Source: Ancrocorticia populi
Lineage (GTDB): Bacteria > Actinomycetota > Actinomycetes > Actinomycetales > Actinomycetaceae
Assembly (NCBI RefSeq): GCF_003123745.1
Contig: NZ_QETB01000003.1
Location: 326,449-390,448, forward strand
Direction of reading: 5' to 3'
DNA length: 64,000 bases
Shown: positions 45,913 through 53,918 of the stretch, one piece after another
Layout: each line of letters starts with the position of its first letter
How positions within the stretch are numbered: position 1 is the first letter of the stretch
Program-made: the position numbers and the translations under genes
The notes under the pieces: model-generated
What the model was told of the DNA's origin: nothing
Seen by the model: only the letters and a program-made list of their open reading frames with translations
Database searches by the model: none

Positions 45913-47484
45913 CTACAATTCAGCCTGCGGTGATTCAGGCCTAGAGCTCGGGTACTTTTCTGCCAATTGATAGAGCTCTTGGAAGGTGTCCTTCAGTTGC
46001 GGATATAGCTTCCTCTGAACCCGAGCCACTTCCCTATACTGCTCATGCAGATCCATGTTAGGCTCCACCGTAATTCCGAAGTGTGCCATTTCGCGAGCCG
46101 ATTGCTCCACGCCGCCGGATCCATGGGCACCGATCCCAGCCATCGCAACAACGGCAGCCCCTAGGGCTGAAATCTCGTCTTCCGCACACAACGTGATGGG
46201 CACACCTGCCGTATCCGCCATAATCTGACGCCACAGTTCGGAACGCGTTCCGCCTCCCATCGCTCGAAGCGTCGTGATCTTTGTTCCGGTACCGGCCTCG
46301 ATCGATTCGAGGTTGAGCTTCATTTCGAAGCCGATGGACTCCAAGATTGACCGGTACATGTGTGCTCTGGAGTGAGTTCCTCGCCAACCCACCACGGCGC
46401 CTCGAGCGATGGCGTCCCAATAGGGAGATTGCACCGCGTTCCAATACGGCAGGGTGATGAGGCCCTCGCAACCTGGAGGAATCTCTGAGGCCGCGGCATC
46501 AAGTTCAGGATCAGGTTCGCCCAAAAGCTTGGGATCACCGAGTGTCTCGCGGAACCATCCGGCCAGATACGAACCCGAAGATTGCACCACCTCGAATACG
46601 AAATCTCCAGGCACGCCGCCAACAAGAGTGCGGAACACGGGATCGTATACGTAATCATGAGAGGCAACTCCGGCATTCACCGCAGTGCCTAGGTTCAGAT
46701 AGGCCACATCGGGAGTTACGGCAGCGGCGCCAACACCGGCGGCCTGACCGTCTCCGAGTCCGGAGATGATGGGGGTCGATGCGGAAATGCCCCATTCGCT
46801 CGCAAGTTCTGGCTTCAGGGTGCCCATGACGCTTCCCGGTGGAACCAGATCGGGCATCTGATCGCGGCGCAACCCAGCTATATCCAATAGTTCATCTGCG
46901 TAGTCAAACCGCTTGATATCGAGAATGCCGAGTGAATCTGCAGAGGCGGTAGACGCAGCCCAGCGCCCGGTCAGATTGAACGTGATGTAGGCGAGAACAT
47001 CGGTCACCTTATCGGCGCCCTCAAGAACTCCCGGTTCGTTCTCCTTGACCCAGATCATCTTATAAAGCGCGGGTGTCACTCCCGCAGGCTTCCCGGAAAG
47101 CTCATGAATGTGTGCGGACCCGTAGCGTTCAATCTGGCTTGCCGCCCTAGAATCCAGCCACAGAATACCGCGCCGTAGTGGTGTCCCATCAGTTGTAAAG
47201 GGTGCGAAGGATTCACGCTGATGCGTAATGCCGATCGCTTTAACCCGGTCCTTGTCCTGCGTTGACAGCTTCGATAGAACTTCGGCAATCGTGTCGCGGG
47301 ATGTCTCCCACCAGCGGCTCGCTGTGTGTTCATACTCATCCATCGCAGGCGTATGCAGTTGGATGTTTCGTTTCGCCGTATGCCAAACATTGCCGGCAGC
47401 ATCAACAACGATCGCCTTCGTTGACGTAGTCGAGGAATCTAGCGCCACAACTAGCGGACCATCTTGTAGAAATTCGGAACTCAT
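45913..47484 (-). CDS. FGGY-family carbohydrate kinase
   Basis: A 523-residue kinase of the xylulokinase/gluconokinase superfamily. N-terminal ATP-site motif VVALDSSTTSTKAIVVD, substrate loop GITHQRESFAPF and ILWLDSRA, and the adenosine motif RAMGGGTRSELWRQIMAD followed by EDEISALGAAVVAMAGIG. It phosphorylates a sugar or polyol; the substrate is not evident. It heads a minus-strand cluster with the Zn dehydrogenase, with a 10-bp inverted repeat in its leader. No transporter or regulator is next to it. Confidence 0.9.
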   Translation of the reverse strand: MSSEFLQDGPLVVALDSSTTSTKAIVVDAAGNVWHTAKRNIQLHTPAMDEYEHTASRWWETSRDTIAEVLSKLSTQDKDRVKAIGITHQRESFAPFTTDGTPLRRGILWLDSRAASQIERYGSAHIHELSGKPAGVTPALYKMIWVKENEPGVLEGADKVTDVLAYITFNLTGRWAASTASADSLGILDIKRFDYADELLDIAGLRRDQMPDLVPPGSVMGTLKPELASEWGISASTPIISGLGDGQAAGVGAAAVTPDVAYLNLGTAVNAGVASHDYVYDPVFRTLVGGVPGDFVFEVVQSSGSYLAGWFRETLGDPKLLGEPDPELDAAASEIPPGCEGLITLPYWNAVQSPYWDAIARGAVVGWRGTHSRAHMYRSILESIGFEMKLNLESIEAGTGTKITTLRAMGGGTRSELWRQIMADTAGVPITLCAEDEISALGAAVVAMAGIGAHGSGGVEQSAREMAHFGITVEPNMDLHEQYREVARVQRKLYPQLKDTFQELYQLAEKYPSSRPESPQAEL

Positions 47485-47504
47485 CTCGCCTTTACCTCCC
47501 TGAT

Positions 47505-47535
47505 CTGGATTGCTGCAGCACTGCGAGCAATCCAG
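47505..47535. promoter_or_regulatory. Inverted repeat before the FGGY kinase gene
   Basis: CTGGATTGCT (47505-47514) and AGCAATCCAG (47526-47535) form a 10-bp perfect inverted repeat with an 11-nt spacer, 21 nt before the start codon. It could be a repressor site or a leader hairpin. The other 180 nt up to the next gene show nothing. Confidence 0.5.
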
Positions 47536-47716
47536 CTGCCATGCTACCTGCCTCTTGTGCTCTGGAACACATTCGGGCCATAAGCGCGCAATTGTGCACC
47601 GGAATGGGAGCCTAGGCTGCTAATGCAGAGCGCCCGCAAACGCACCAGTCAGATAATGCGCCAGCTCTAGGTGTCACCAGTTCAATGTGTGGGAGCACCT
47701 TGATAGCGTTGGGGCC

Positions 47717-48856
47717 ATGAGGGGCATTCGCAGGTTCGCTGGGCTAGTGGCCGCCACCCTCATCACGTGTGCTGTGGTGGCGGGGTGTGGGGGTTCGTCG
47801 TCGTCGCCCTCTAACTCCCCTACGCAGCCGCCCTCTACGCCCCCTACTACCACCCAACTCGCCCAGGAACGCTGGGAGTCCATGGACATAGAGGAGCAGG
47901 CGGCAAGCCTACTCATGCTGTACTACCCGGGTACGGACGCGGGCGCTACGGCGGAGTTTGTCCGGGAAATCCAGCCGGGCGGGCTCGTTCTCATGGGCGA
48001 CAATATTCCGGCCGATGAGGCCACGCTTGCGGACAGCATCGAGTCGTGGAACGCGGAAGCTGCCCATCCGCTACTCATCGGGATTGACGAGGAGGGCGGA
48101 ACCGTCACAAGACTGCCTTCGGACACATTCCCGGCAGCGCCCCAGCTGCGCGATGGCGCCCCCGCCAATACGCGCGCGGCGTTCACGGACCGCGGCCAGC
48201 TGCTTCATGATCTGGGGATCACCGTCAACTTCGGGGTGATCGCCGATGTGACGGACGATCCGGGTTCGTTCATCTGGCCGCGGGTCCTCGGTTCAACGCC
48301 GGAGGCTGCCTCCGAAAACGTAGCCGCGGCCGTTGAGGGAGAGGGCGGCAGCGTTAGCTCAACCCTTAAGCACTTCCCCGGCCACGGCCTCGCCGCTGGC
48401 GATTCCCACATATCCATCCCTACCTCAGACATAGCGCTGGACGAATGGCGTGAGAGCGCCGCGCCACCGTTCGCTGCCGGTATCGATGCCGGTGCGGAGT
48501 TTGTGATGATCGGTCACCTTCGTTTCCCCGAGGTGTCGGATCAACCAGCCTCCCTTTCCCCTGAATGGCACAAGATATTGCGCGATGAGCTGGGCTTCGA
48601 CGGCATCGTCATCACCGATTCGATGAGCATGTTGCTCGATTCGGGCGAACCACAGTATGCCGATCCGGTACAGAATGCTGTTGACTCGCTGGCTGCCGGT
48701 TCCACGATGGTTCTCATGGTCGCGCCGGGAACCACCGAGAACGCTCATGCCCTAGTGGACGGGATTGCCTCAGCTGTCCAGAGCGGAGAGATCGATCAGG
48801 ACACCTTCGATTCAGCGGGCATCCTACTTATGGAGCAACGCCTCGAACTTGAGTGA
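47717..48856 (+). CDS. Secreted GH3 lipoprotein (NagZ-like beta-N-acetylhexosaminidase type)
   Basis: A 379-residue lipoprotein: signal peptide ending in VAGC (Cys 24), then a Ser/Pro/Thr linker, then a single GH3 barrel. LLIGIDEEGGTVTRLP and KHFPGHGLAAGDSHISIP carry the His loop used as acid/base by NagZ, and GIVITDSMSML has the nucleophile Asp. NagZ enzymes trim N-acetylglucosamine from muropeptides; this one would act outside the membrane on peptidoglycan or host glycans. The ATG at 47717 precedes the signal peptide directly. The Ser run after the lipobox is encoded by a CGT-repeat tract. Confidence 0.88.
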   Translation: MRGIRRFAGLVAATLITCAVVAGCGGSSSSPSNSPTQPPSTPPTTTQLAQERWESMDIEEQAASLLMLYYPGTDAGATAEFVREIQPGGLVLMGDNIPADEATLADSIESWNAEAAHPLLIGIDEEGGTVTRLPSDTFPAAPQLRDGAPANTRAAFTDRGQLLHDLGITVNFGVIADVTDDPGSFIWPRVLGSTPEAASENVAAAVEGEGGSVSSTLKHFPGHGLAAGDSHISIPTSDIALDEWRESAAPPFAAGIDAGAEFVMIGHLRFPEVSDQPASLSPEWHKILRDELGFDGIVITDSMSMLLDSGEPQYADPVQNAVDSLAAGSTMVLMVAPGTTENAHALVDGIASAVQSGEIDQDTFDSAGILLMEQRLELE

Positions 48857-48882
48857 TCCTGCAGGGGCAGGCGATCGCGCAT

Positions 48883-49878
48883 CTACAAATCCCACCAGAA
48901 GGACTCAAAATCGATGAGCCAGTGGCTACGAATCGTCAGCGCTCTCTCCAACGCGGCAACAAGCCCGGCCGCGAGGAGGCCGTACTCCACCGCCGGCGCC
49001 ACATTGATGGGCGAGACAAATGGATCCACGTACCCGGAGACCGCGTCCCAATGAGTGACCGTCTCGATCACCTGCGGAATCCACACCGCGAGGCCCGCGA
49101 GGAGGATCGCCACGGCGATCCAACCCATGATCCTGCTCAGCTTCGGAAATCTCCGCCCGAACTGCGCCCTTCTTCCCTCGGCGCTCCGCTTGTCGGGTTG
49201 CAGGAGCCTCTCGGTTTCGGCGCCGGATTTGGTGGGAGTGCCAGGAACGAAGTGCATCCTCCTCAGGCCAAATGTGGAGGTCGCAACCTCAATCACGCCG
49301 CCCGGAACCTCAAACGTTGCAGGCACATTTGAACGGTAAACCTGAGCGCCATCACGGTAAAGAGCGGCGGGAGGGGTAGCTCCCTCCCCGTTGGCCGTGG
49401 TCTTGAAGCCAGAGTCATCACTGAGGCCAGAGTCATCACTGAGGCCAGAGTCATCACTGAAGTCAGAGTCATCAACGGAACCAGACTCATCACCGGAACC
49501 AGTCCCGAACACCCAGTCAAGCCCGAGGCCCCACGAATCGTCAGACTCCTCTGCGACCTCATCAACACTGTCCGAATCGCTTATCCAGTCCGCCCAGTAC
49601 CTGACATCTACCGCATAGACGTGTGCTGCGCGTCCGGCTGCGCGGCCCCAACCGGAACGCGTGTCATCAGCTGCCGCCTCCGCTGGCCTTGATTCGCTTT
49701 CGATTTCCGGTCCCGCCACCGGTTCCATGTCCGGTACCGCTCCCGGTTCAGAATCCTGCAGGGAGATGTAGAACAGCGATCGAGTAAACACCTGATAGAA
49801 CCGAAACGGCCGCAACCGGGAGCCGTCACCCGGCTGTACCTTGTTCAGTTGGCGGCGCCGACGCCACTTCTTCCACAT
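48883..49878 (-). CDS. Hypothetical membrane protein with an acidic SDDSG repeat
   Basis: A 331-residue protein I do not recognise. It has a basic start (MWKKWRRRRQ), an acidic central region with repeated SDDSGL units (coded by 49408-49497), a conserved-looking patch (YRSNVPATFEVPGGVIEVAT), and two hydrophobic segments near the C-terminus (about residues 248-268 and 290-312). The repeats would form a flexible acidic arm of variable length. It is convergent with the GH3 lipoprotein gene, 26 nt apart. The open frame is long and has normal codon use, so it is likely real. Confidence 0.6.
   Translation of the reverse strand: MWKKWRRRRQLNKVQPGDGSRLRPFRFYQVFTRSLFYISLQDSEPGAVPDMEPVAGPEIESESRPAEAAADDTRSGWGRAAGRAAHVYAVDVRYWADWISDSDSVDEVAEESDDSWGLGLDWVFGTGSGDESGSVDDSDFSDDSGLSDDSGLSDDSGFKTTANGEGATPPAALYRDGAQVYRSNVPATFEVPGGVIEVATSTFGLRRMHFVPGTPTKSGAETERLLQPDKRSAEGRRAQFGRRFPKLSRIMGWIAVAILLAGLAVWIPQVIETVTHWDAVSGYVDPFVSPINVAPAVEYGLLAAGLVAALERALTIRSHWLIDFESFWWDL
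49408..49497 (-). repeat. Five 18-nt tandem coding repeats
   Basis: Units start at 49408, 49426, 49444, 49462 and 49480. The first three differ by at most one base (GCCAGAGTCATCACTGAG on the plus strand), the last two are diverged. Each codes for six residues, so changes in copy number keep the frame. Confidence 0.85.
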
Positions 49879-50026
49879 TGTGCGCTCCCTGAATCGTTCT
49901 CCCCTTCAGCCTAACTTAGGATGCTCGGGCCCTTACAGGGCTGGCGCTGGGCTGCCCGGCCTCAGGCTCTCCTAGCCCTACCCCCGGAAATTGTGTCACC
50001 GCACCGGCTCTCGCTAGGCTCAAGCC

Positions 50027-50698
50027 ATGACTTCAGAGCCCTCGCAAGCACACCAGTCGGATAATTCGCCAGCGCCGGAGATCCTCCGAATTGCCCGCAA
50101 ACTCACCGCAATTTCAGAATCGGGCCTGTGGTATTGCAAGGACCAATTCGATATTGGGCGCTTCCACGAGATCGGCGAACTCGCGCAGGCGCTCACAAAC
50201 CTTGTCGGCGAAAAGGAACTACCCCCGTACCGCCGCGAAGTTGCGTCCGTGGCCGGTTACACGACTCCTAAAGTAGACGTCCGGGGCGGGGTTTTCAATA
50301 ACGACGGCGAAGTTGTCCTCGTTCGTGAAATCGCCGATGAAGGAAGATGGACTCTGCCAGGTGGCTGGTGCGATATCAATGAGAAGCCCTCTGAGGCAGT
50401 TGAGCGGGAGGTTCGCGAGGAGGCCGGGCTTATCACGAAGGTGAGCCAGCTCGCCGCTCTCATTGACCGCGATAGCTGGCCGCACTATCCGCCGATCGAT
50501 CATCAGGTGTACAAGCTCTTCTTTATCTGCGAGCAGCAGTCGGCTGAAGATCTAGCCTTCACCAGCATCGAGACCAGCCAGATCGGTTGGTTCGATGTGG
50601 ACAATCCTCCCGAATTATCGTTGAGCAGGACGCTGCCCGAGCAACTCGTCTTACTCAAGGAGCACTGGCTGAATCCGGGGCCCGCTTACGTGGACTGA
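50027..50698 (+). CDS. NUDIX hydrolase with N-terminal NUDIX_N helix domain
   Basis: A 223-residue hydrolase. The first ~65 residues (ILRIARKLTAISESGLWYC, KDQFDIGRFHEIGELA) match the helical domain that precedes some NUDIX domains. The NUDIX box is complete: G, five residues, E, seven residues, REVREEAGL at about residues 122-142. Members with this layout hydrolyse ADP-ribose or other nucleoside diphosphate derivatives. The last 13 nt overlap the convergent peptidase gene end. Confidence 0.9.
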   Translation: MTSEPSQAHQSDNSPAPEILRIARKLTAISESGLWYCKDQFDIGRFHEIGELAQALTNLVGEKELPPYRREVASVAGYTTPKVDVRGGVFNNDGEVVLVREIADEGRWTLPGGWCDINEKPSEAVEREVREEAGLITKVSQLAALIDRDSWPHYPPIDHQVYKLFFICEQQSAEDLAFTSIETSQIGWFDVDNPPELSLSRTLPEQLVLLKEHWLNPGPAYVD

Positions 50699-51552
50699 TT
50701 TCCCACCGATCGGATCGCGTCACATGTTGCGGCTACGGTGAGAAGCCGTACAACATCAACCTGTGTGGGGACCTCACCCGTTGCCGCAGAGATGAAGGCA
50801 TCGCCGTCGAATCGGGTATGTGGCGGGGTGAGCGCACGGGCCAATCCATCGTGAGCTCCCTGAGCTAGGATCTGGCAGCCCACCTTGTCTAGCTGTGCGT
50901 TGGTGAGGACGGCACCAACTGTTGTGTGCGTACGCGTGGGGATCATCTGAGAAATGAGCTCCGCGGATTCGAGGGAGATGGGCGCTTCCCCTAGATCGAT
51001 ATCACCGAAGGCGTTGACCACACAGATAACGGAGACAACTAGCTCACCTAGATGGTGTTCCGCGTAGCCCACACCGCCCGGGCGCCTATCTTCCCCGCGC
51101 CACTGGCTCACGTATGCACCGGTGCCCGCACCGATTCTTCCGGCAAGGATTTGGTCTCCTTCGGAGGCTTGCGCGGCAGCGTATCCAGATTCTCGCGTGG
51201 GGCGGACGGACGGATCCCCGCCGGCCAAGTCGTAGATGCCCAAAGTGGGAACGATCGGCACCTTGCCTGCGGCAGTGGGCACGCCGCGGTCATGTTCTTC
51301 GAGGTAGGCCATGACGCCGTCTGCGGCGGCCAATCCGAATGCCGAACCGCCCGTGAGGCAGATGGCGTCAATTGATTCCACCGCTTTGTCCAACGCCAAG
51401 AGATCGAGTTCGCGAGAAGCGGGCGCTCCCCCGCGGACCTCGCCGGACCCGACTGTTCCTTCTGGAAGCGTGATAACGCTGCAGCCCGTTTGTGCTTGAG
51501 GGGCAGTCCAGTGCCCGATCCTGACACCCGATACCCCAATTGAGTTCGCCAT
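50686..51552 (-). CDS. DmpA/S58-family (P1) self-processing aminopeptidase
   Basis: A 288-residue N-terminal-nucleophile hydrolase of the DmpA family. The family glycine-rich segment CLTGGSAFGLAAADGV is present, and the autocleavage region HTTVGAVLTNAQLDK supplies the nucleophile after processing into two chains. Relatives are D-/L-aminopeptidases, beta-peptidyl aminopeptidases or amidases. Its ATG lies 4 nt after the stop of a 35-residue membrane protein gene and has no ribosome site of its own, so translation is probably coupled. The enzyme class is clear, the substrate not. Confidence 0.88.
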   Translation of the reverse strand: MANSIGVSGVRIGHWTAPQAQTGCSVITLPEGTVGSGEVRGGAPASRELDLLALDKAVESIDAICLTGGSAFGLAAADGVMAYLEEHDRGVPTAAGKVPIVPTLGIYDLAGGDPSVRPTRESGYAAAQASEGDQILAGRIGAGTGAYVSQWRGEDRRPGGVGYAEHHLGELVVSVICVVNAFGDIDLGEAPISLESAELISQMIPTRTHTTVGAVLTNAQLDKVGCQILAQGAHDGLARALTPPHTRFDGDAFISAATGEVPTQVDVVRLLTVAATCDAIRSVGNQST

Positions 51553-51556
51553 TTCG

Positions 51557-51664
51557 CTAGCTTATCGGAGACGGGTTAGCGAAAAGAGCAGCGGAGATCC
51601 ATCCTAGGAGAATGCCTGCGACCACTCCGAACGTGCTACGGCCATCCCATTGCCACAATTTCAT
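51557..51664 (-). CDS. 35-residue single-span membrane protein (previously unlisted small gene)
   Basis: AAGGAG sits 8 nt before an ATG at 51664 that opens a 35-codon frame ending at 51557. The product starts MKLWQWDGRSTFG, continues with a hydrophobic span (about residues 12-29, VVAGILLGWISAALFA) and ends NPSPIS. It lies between the old-yellow-enzyme gene (36 nt upstream) and the S58 peptidase gene (4 nt downstream), on the same strand. The strong ribosome site, the membrane span and the tight spacing to a gene without its own ribosome site support a real gene. The function is unknown. Confidence 0.65.
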   Translation of the reverse strand: MKLWQWDGRSTFGVVAGILLGWISAALFANPSPIS

Positions 51665-51700
51665 GATGTTGTCTCCTTACTTTCTGCGTTCCGAACGCCG

Positions 51701-52771
51701 CTAGAAGGCTCTCGCATACTGCGACGGAATATACGGCTCCGGGTACCTCAACTGGCGGGCTGCGCGAATCGGGAAGTTCTGGTCACGGAGCATTTCACGG
51801 CCAAGATAGACCACGTCCGCCTGACCGAGAGCTACGATCTGTTCGGCCTGTGCCGGATCAACGATAAGGCCAACCGCACCCACGGGCATATGAGAGCCCT
51901 CACGCAGGGCCTGAGCCACAGGAACCTGATACCCAGGTCCGACGGGGATTGAAACTCCCGGTATATTGCCCGCCGTGGAGATGGACAGGAAGTCCACACC
52001 CGCTGTCCCAAGCCACGTGCACAGATCGATCATCTCTTCTAGCGAGTACCCCTCAGGAGTCCATTCCGTTCCGGACAGCCGCACGATGATCGGCACAGAT
52101 ACCTCTGCACGAACGGCATCGACGATCTGGAGGAGGAACCGCGCACGGTTTGCCATAGTGCCGCCGTATTCGTCCGTGCGGCGATTACTGGCGGGAGAAA
52201 GGAACTCATGCGCTAAGTATCCGTGCGCTCCGTGGATCTCGACGATATCGAAACCGGCGTCAACTGCTCGGCGGGCAGCCCGAGCGAAGGCCGCCACAAG
52301 TTCATGTATCTGATCAACGCTGAGCTCGCGAGGCTCGGCTAGCCCCTCAAAGGCCACGGGTGAGGGAGCCACCGTCTGCCAACCGCCTTCCTCAATGGGC
52401 ACCGAACCTTCGGGGACACCGGGCCAACTGCGATACGTCGAGGCCTTCCGCCCGGCGTGCGCAAGCTGAATCGCTGCCCTAGCGCCCTGGGAATGTATAA
52501 GTTCAGTGATCGGGGAGAATGCCTGTGCCTGCTCCTCGTTCCAGATGCCAAGGCACTGAGGAGAGATTCGACCCTCTGGTGCGACTGCGCTCGCTTCCAC
52601 TGTGACTAGTCCTGCACCGCCACGAGCAAAGGCTCCGTAGTGCATGAGGTGCCATGAAGTTGGGATTCCATCCTGCTTCTCCGCCGAATACTGGCACATT
52701 GGAGGGACCCACATCCGGTTTCGGATCGTTGTATCCCTCAGCGTTATCGGTTCAAAGAGCATGTGCGTCAC
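51701..52771 (-). CDS. NADH:flavin oxidoreductase, YqjM-type old yellow enzyme
   Basis: A 356-residue FMN enzyme that reduces activated alkenes such as enones, usually with NADPH. YqjM-class motifs are RNRMWVPPMCQYSAEKQDG near the N-terminus (Cys that tunes FMN), IQLAHAGRKAS, EIHGAHGYLAHEFLSPASN and RRTDEYGGT. The GTG at 52771 is chosen because AAGGA lies 8 nt upstream; an ATG four codons in has no such site. It diverges from ohr, and both genes fit defence against electrophiles and oxidants. Confidence 0.92.
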   Translation of the reverse strand: MTHMLFEPITLRDTTIRNRMWVPPMCQYSAEKQDGIPTSWHLMHYGAFARGGAGLVTVEASAVAPEGRISPQCLGIWNEEQAQAFSPITELIHSQGARAAIQLAHAGRKASTYRSWPGVPEGSVPIEEGGWQTVAPSPVAFEGLAEPRELSVDQIHELVAAFARAARRAVDAGFDIVEIHGAHGYLAHEFLSPASNRRTDEYGGTMANRARFLLQIVDAVRAEVSVPIIVRLSGTEWTPEGYSLEEMIDLCTWLGTAGVDFLSISTAGNIPGVSIPVGPGYQVPVAQALREGSHMPVGAVGLIVDPAQAEQIVALGQADVVYLGREMLRDQNFPIRAARQLRYPEPYIPSQYARAF

Positions 52772-52925
52772 GTGTGCTGTCCTTCCGTGTTCTCTTATCA
52801 AGACTAATGACTGCTTCTACCGCAGGTCTGGCACCGTCCCAACCTTTTCGCTCGTGGTGGATAACCCCTTGTGTTACACAGCACAGAAGGGAAGACTCGA
52901 GCCACGCCAAGAGAGAGGAAAGATC

Positions 52926-53348
52926 ATGAAGCCGCTGTATACAACGGAAGCACTTTCAACTGGGGCCGGACGCGACGGCCACGTACGAGCCGCCGATGGC
53001 GCGCTGGACCTAGATATGGCAACGCCCAAGGAAATGGGCGGACCGGGTAACGGATTCAATCCCGAACAGCTCTTTGCCGGCGGATACGCAGCCTGCTTCC
53101 ATTCTGCGCTGAGTCTGGTAGCTGGCCAGCAGAAGGTCCAGCTTCAAGACGAGTCCGTGGGAGCCAAGGTAACGATTGGCGACGACGGCAACGGTGGCTT
53201 TGAGCTCGCAGTAGCGCTAGAAGTTGTTATCCCTAGTGTTGATCATGACGTAGCCCAGAAGCTTGCTGATGCGGCGCACCAAGTGTGCCCATACTCGAAT
53301 GCCACCCGGGGAAATATTGAGGTGACAGTTACCGTCTCCGACGATTAG
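52926..53348 (+). CDS. ohr: Organic hydroperoxide resistance protein (OsmC/Ohr family)
   Basis: A 140-residue thiol peroxidase. The two catalytic cysteines are Cys 57 (GGYAACFHSALSL) and Cys 121 (HQVCPYSNATRGN), with the Ohr-type NGFNPEQLFAGGY, which separates it from OsmC. It reduces organic and fatty-acid hydroperoxides using lipoylated proteins. GAGAGGAAAG upstream supports the ATG at 52926. It ends 3 nt before the stop of the convergent Fur-family gene; no OhrR is adjacent. Confidence 0.95.
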   Translation: MKPLYTTEALSTGAGRDGHVRAADGALDLDMATPKEMGGPGNGFNPEQLFAGGYAACFHSALSLVAGQQKVQLQDESVGAKVTIGDDGNGGFELAVALEVVIPSVDHDVAQKLADAAHQVCPYSNATRGNIEVTVTVSDD

Positions 53349-53351
53349 TAC

Positions 53352-53786
53352 CTATGCCGCTGAGTGTGCTGCTGCAGTACACTCAGCGCACATCCCGTGG
53401 TAAATCACTTCAGCGAAATCGATCGTTAGCTTGCCCTCCTCCGGAGGATGAATGCAGGGCGTTTCTCCCGCTGCGCACGCGACATCCACCAAACGCCCAC
53501 AGCTGCGGCAGAGTAAATGATGGTGATTATCGTGATGTTCGATTTCGTAGAGCGAGGCGCCGCCATCGGGTGTCATACACCTCAAGATGTCCACATCGGT
53601 GAGCGCATGGAGGGTGTCATAGACCGTCTGCTGGGAGACTTTCCCCAGTTGATGGCGCACCTCGGTAATAATCGTCTCGGCATCAACGTGCTTGCTCTCC
53701 GAAATCACGGATAGTACAGCGAGCCGAGGTGCGGTCACCCGTAGCCCTGCACCGCGCAGGGCCGCCTTGAAATCGTGATCGCTCAT
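53352..53786 (-). CDS. Fur-family regulator (FurA/PerR-like)
   Basis: A 144-residue metal-dependent repressor. The winged helix covers residues 5-80 (GLRVTAPRLAVLSVI, KVSQQTVYDTLHAL). The metal region DNHHHLLCRSCGRLVDVACAAG followed by PC and a C-terminal CAEC resembles actinobacterial FurA, which senses peroxide, more than Zur or iron-Fur. The ATG at 53786 fits the family start; the longer frame to 53870 does not. Ribosome-site evidence is weak, so it may be leaderless. No katG is beside it; the convergent ohr and divergent aldehyde dehydrogenase are its neighbours. Confidence 0.9.
   Translation of the reverse strand: MSDHDFKAALRGAGLRVTAPRLAVLSVISESKHVDAETIITEVRHQLGKVSQQTVYDTLHALTDVDILRCMTPDGGASLYEIEHHDNHHHLLCRSCGRLVDVACAAGETPCIHPPEEGKLTIDFAEVIYHGMCAECTAAAHSAA
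53359..53387 (+). terminator. Hairpin ending ohr inside the Fur 3' coding end
   Basis: GCTGAGTGT pairs perfectly with 53379-53387 over an 11-nt loop, 10 nt after the ohr stop. It overlaps the last codons of the Fur-family gene, so it may serve both convergent transcripts. Confidence 0.5.
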
Positions 53787-53918
53787 ATCACTATCGTAAC
53801 CGCTATTCTGGACTAACTCCGGTTTAGGCCCAATCAGTGACGAGAAATACTCAAGTTTCGTCCACTTCAAGGTAGAAGTTTCCTGATGACCAGTAGTACC
53901 TCGCGTGTTATAGCGGGC

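Noticed and set aside
49408..49497. Tandem repeats considered as a CRISPR array
   Set aside because: Units are contiguous 18-mers inside a coding frame with no spacers, and no cas genes are in the window.
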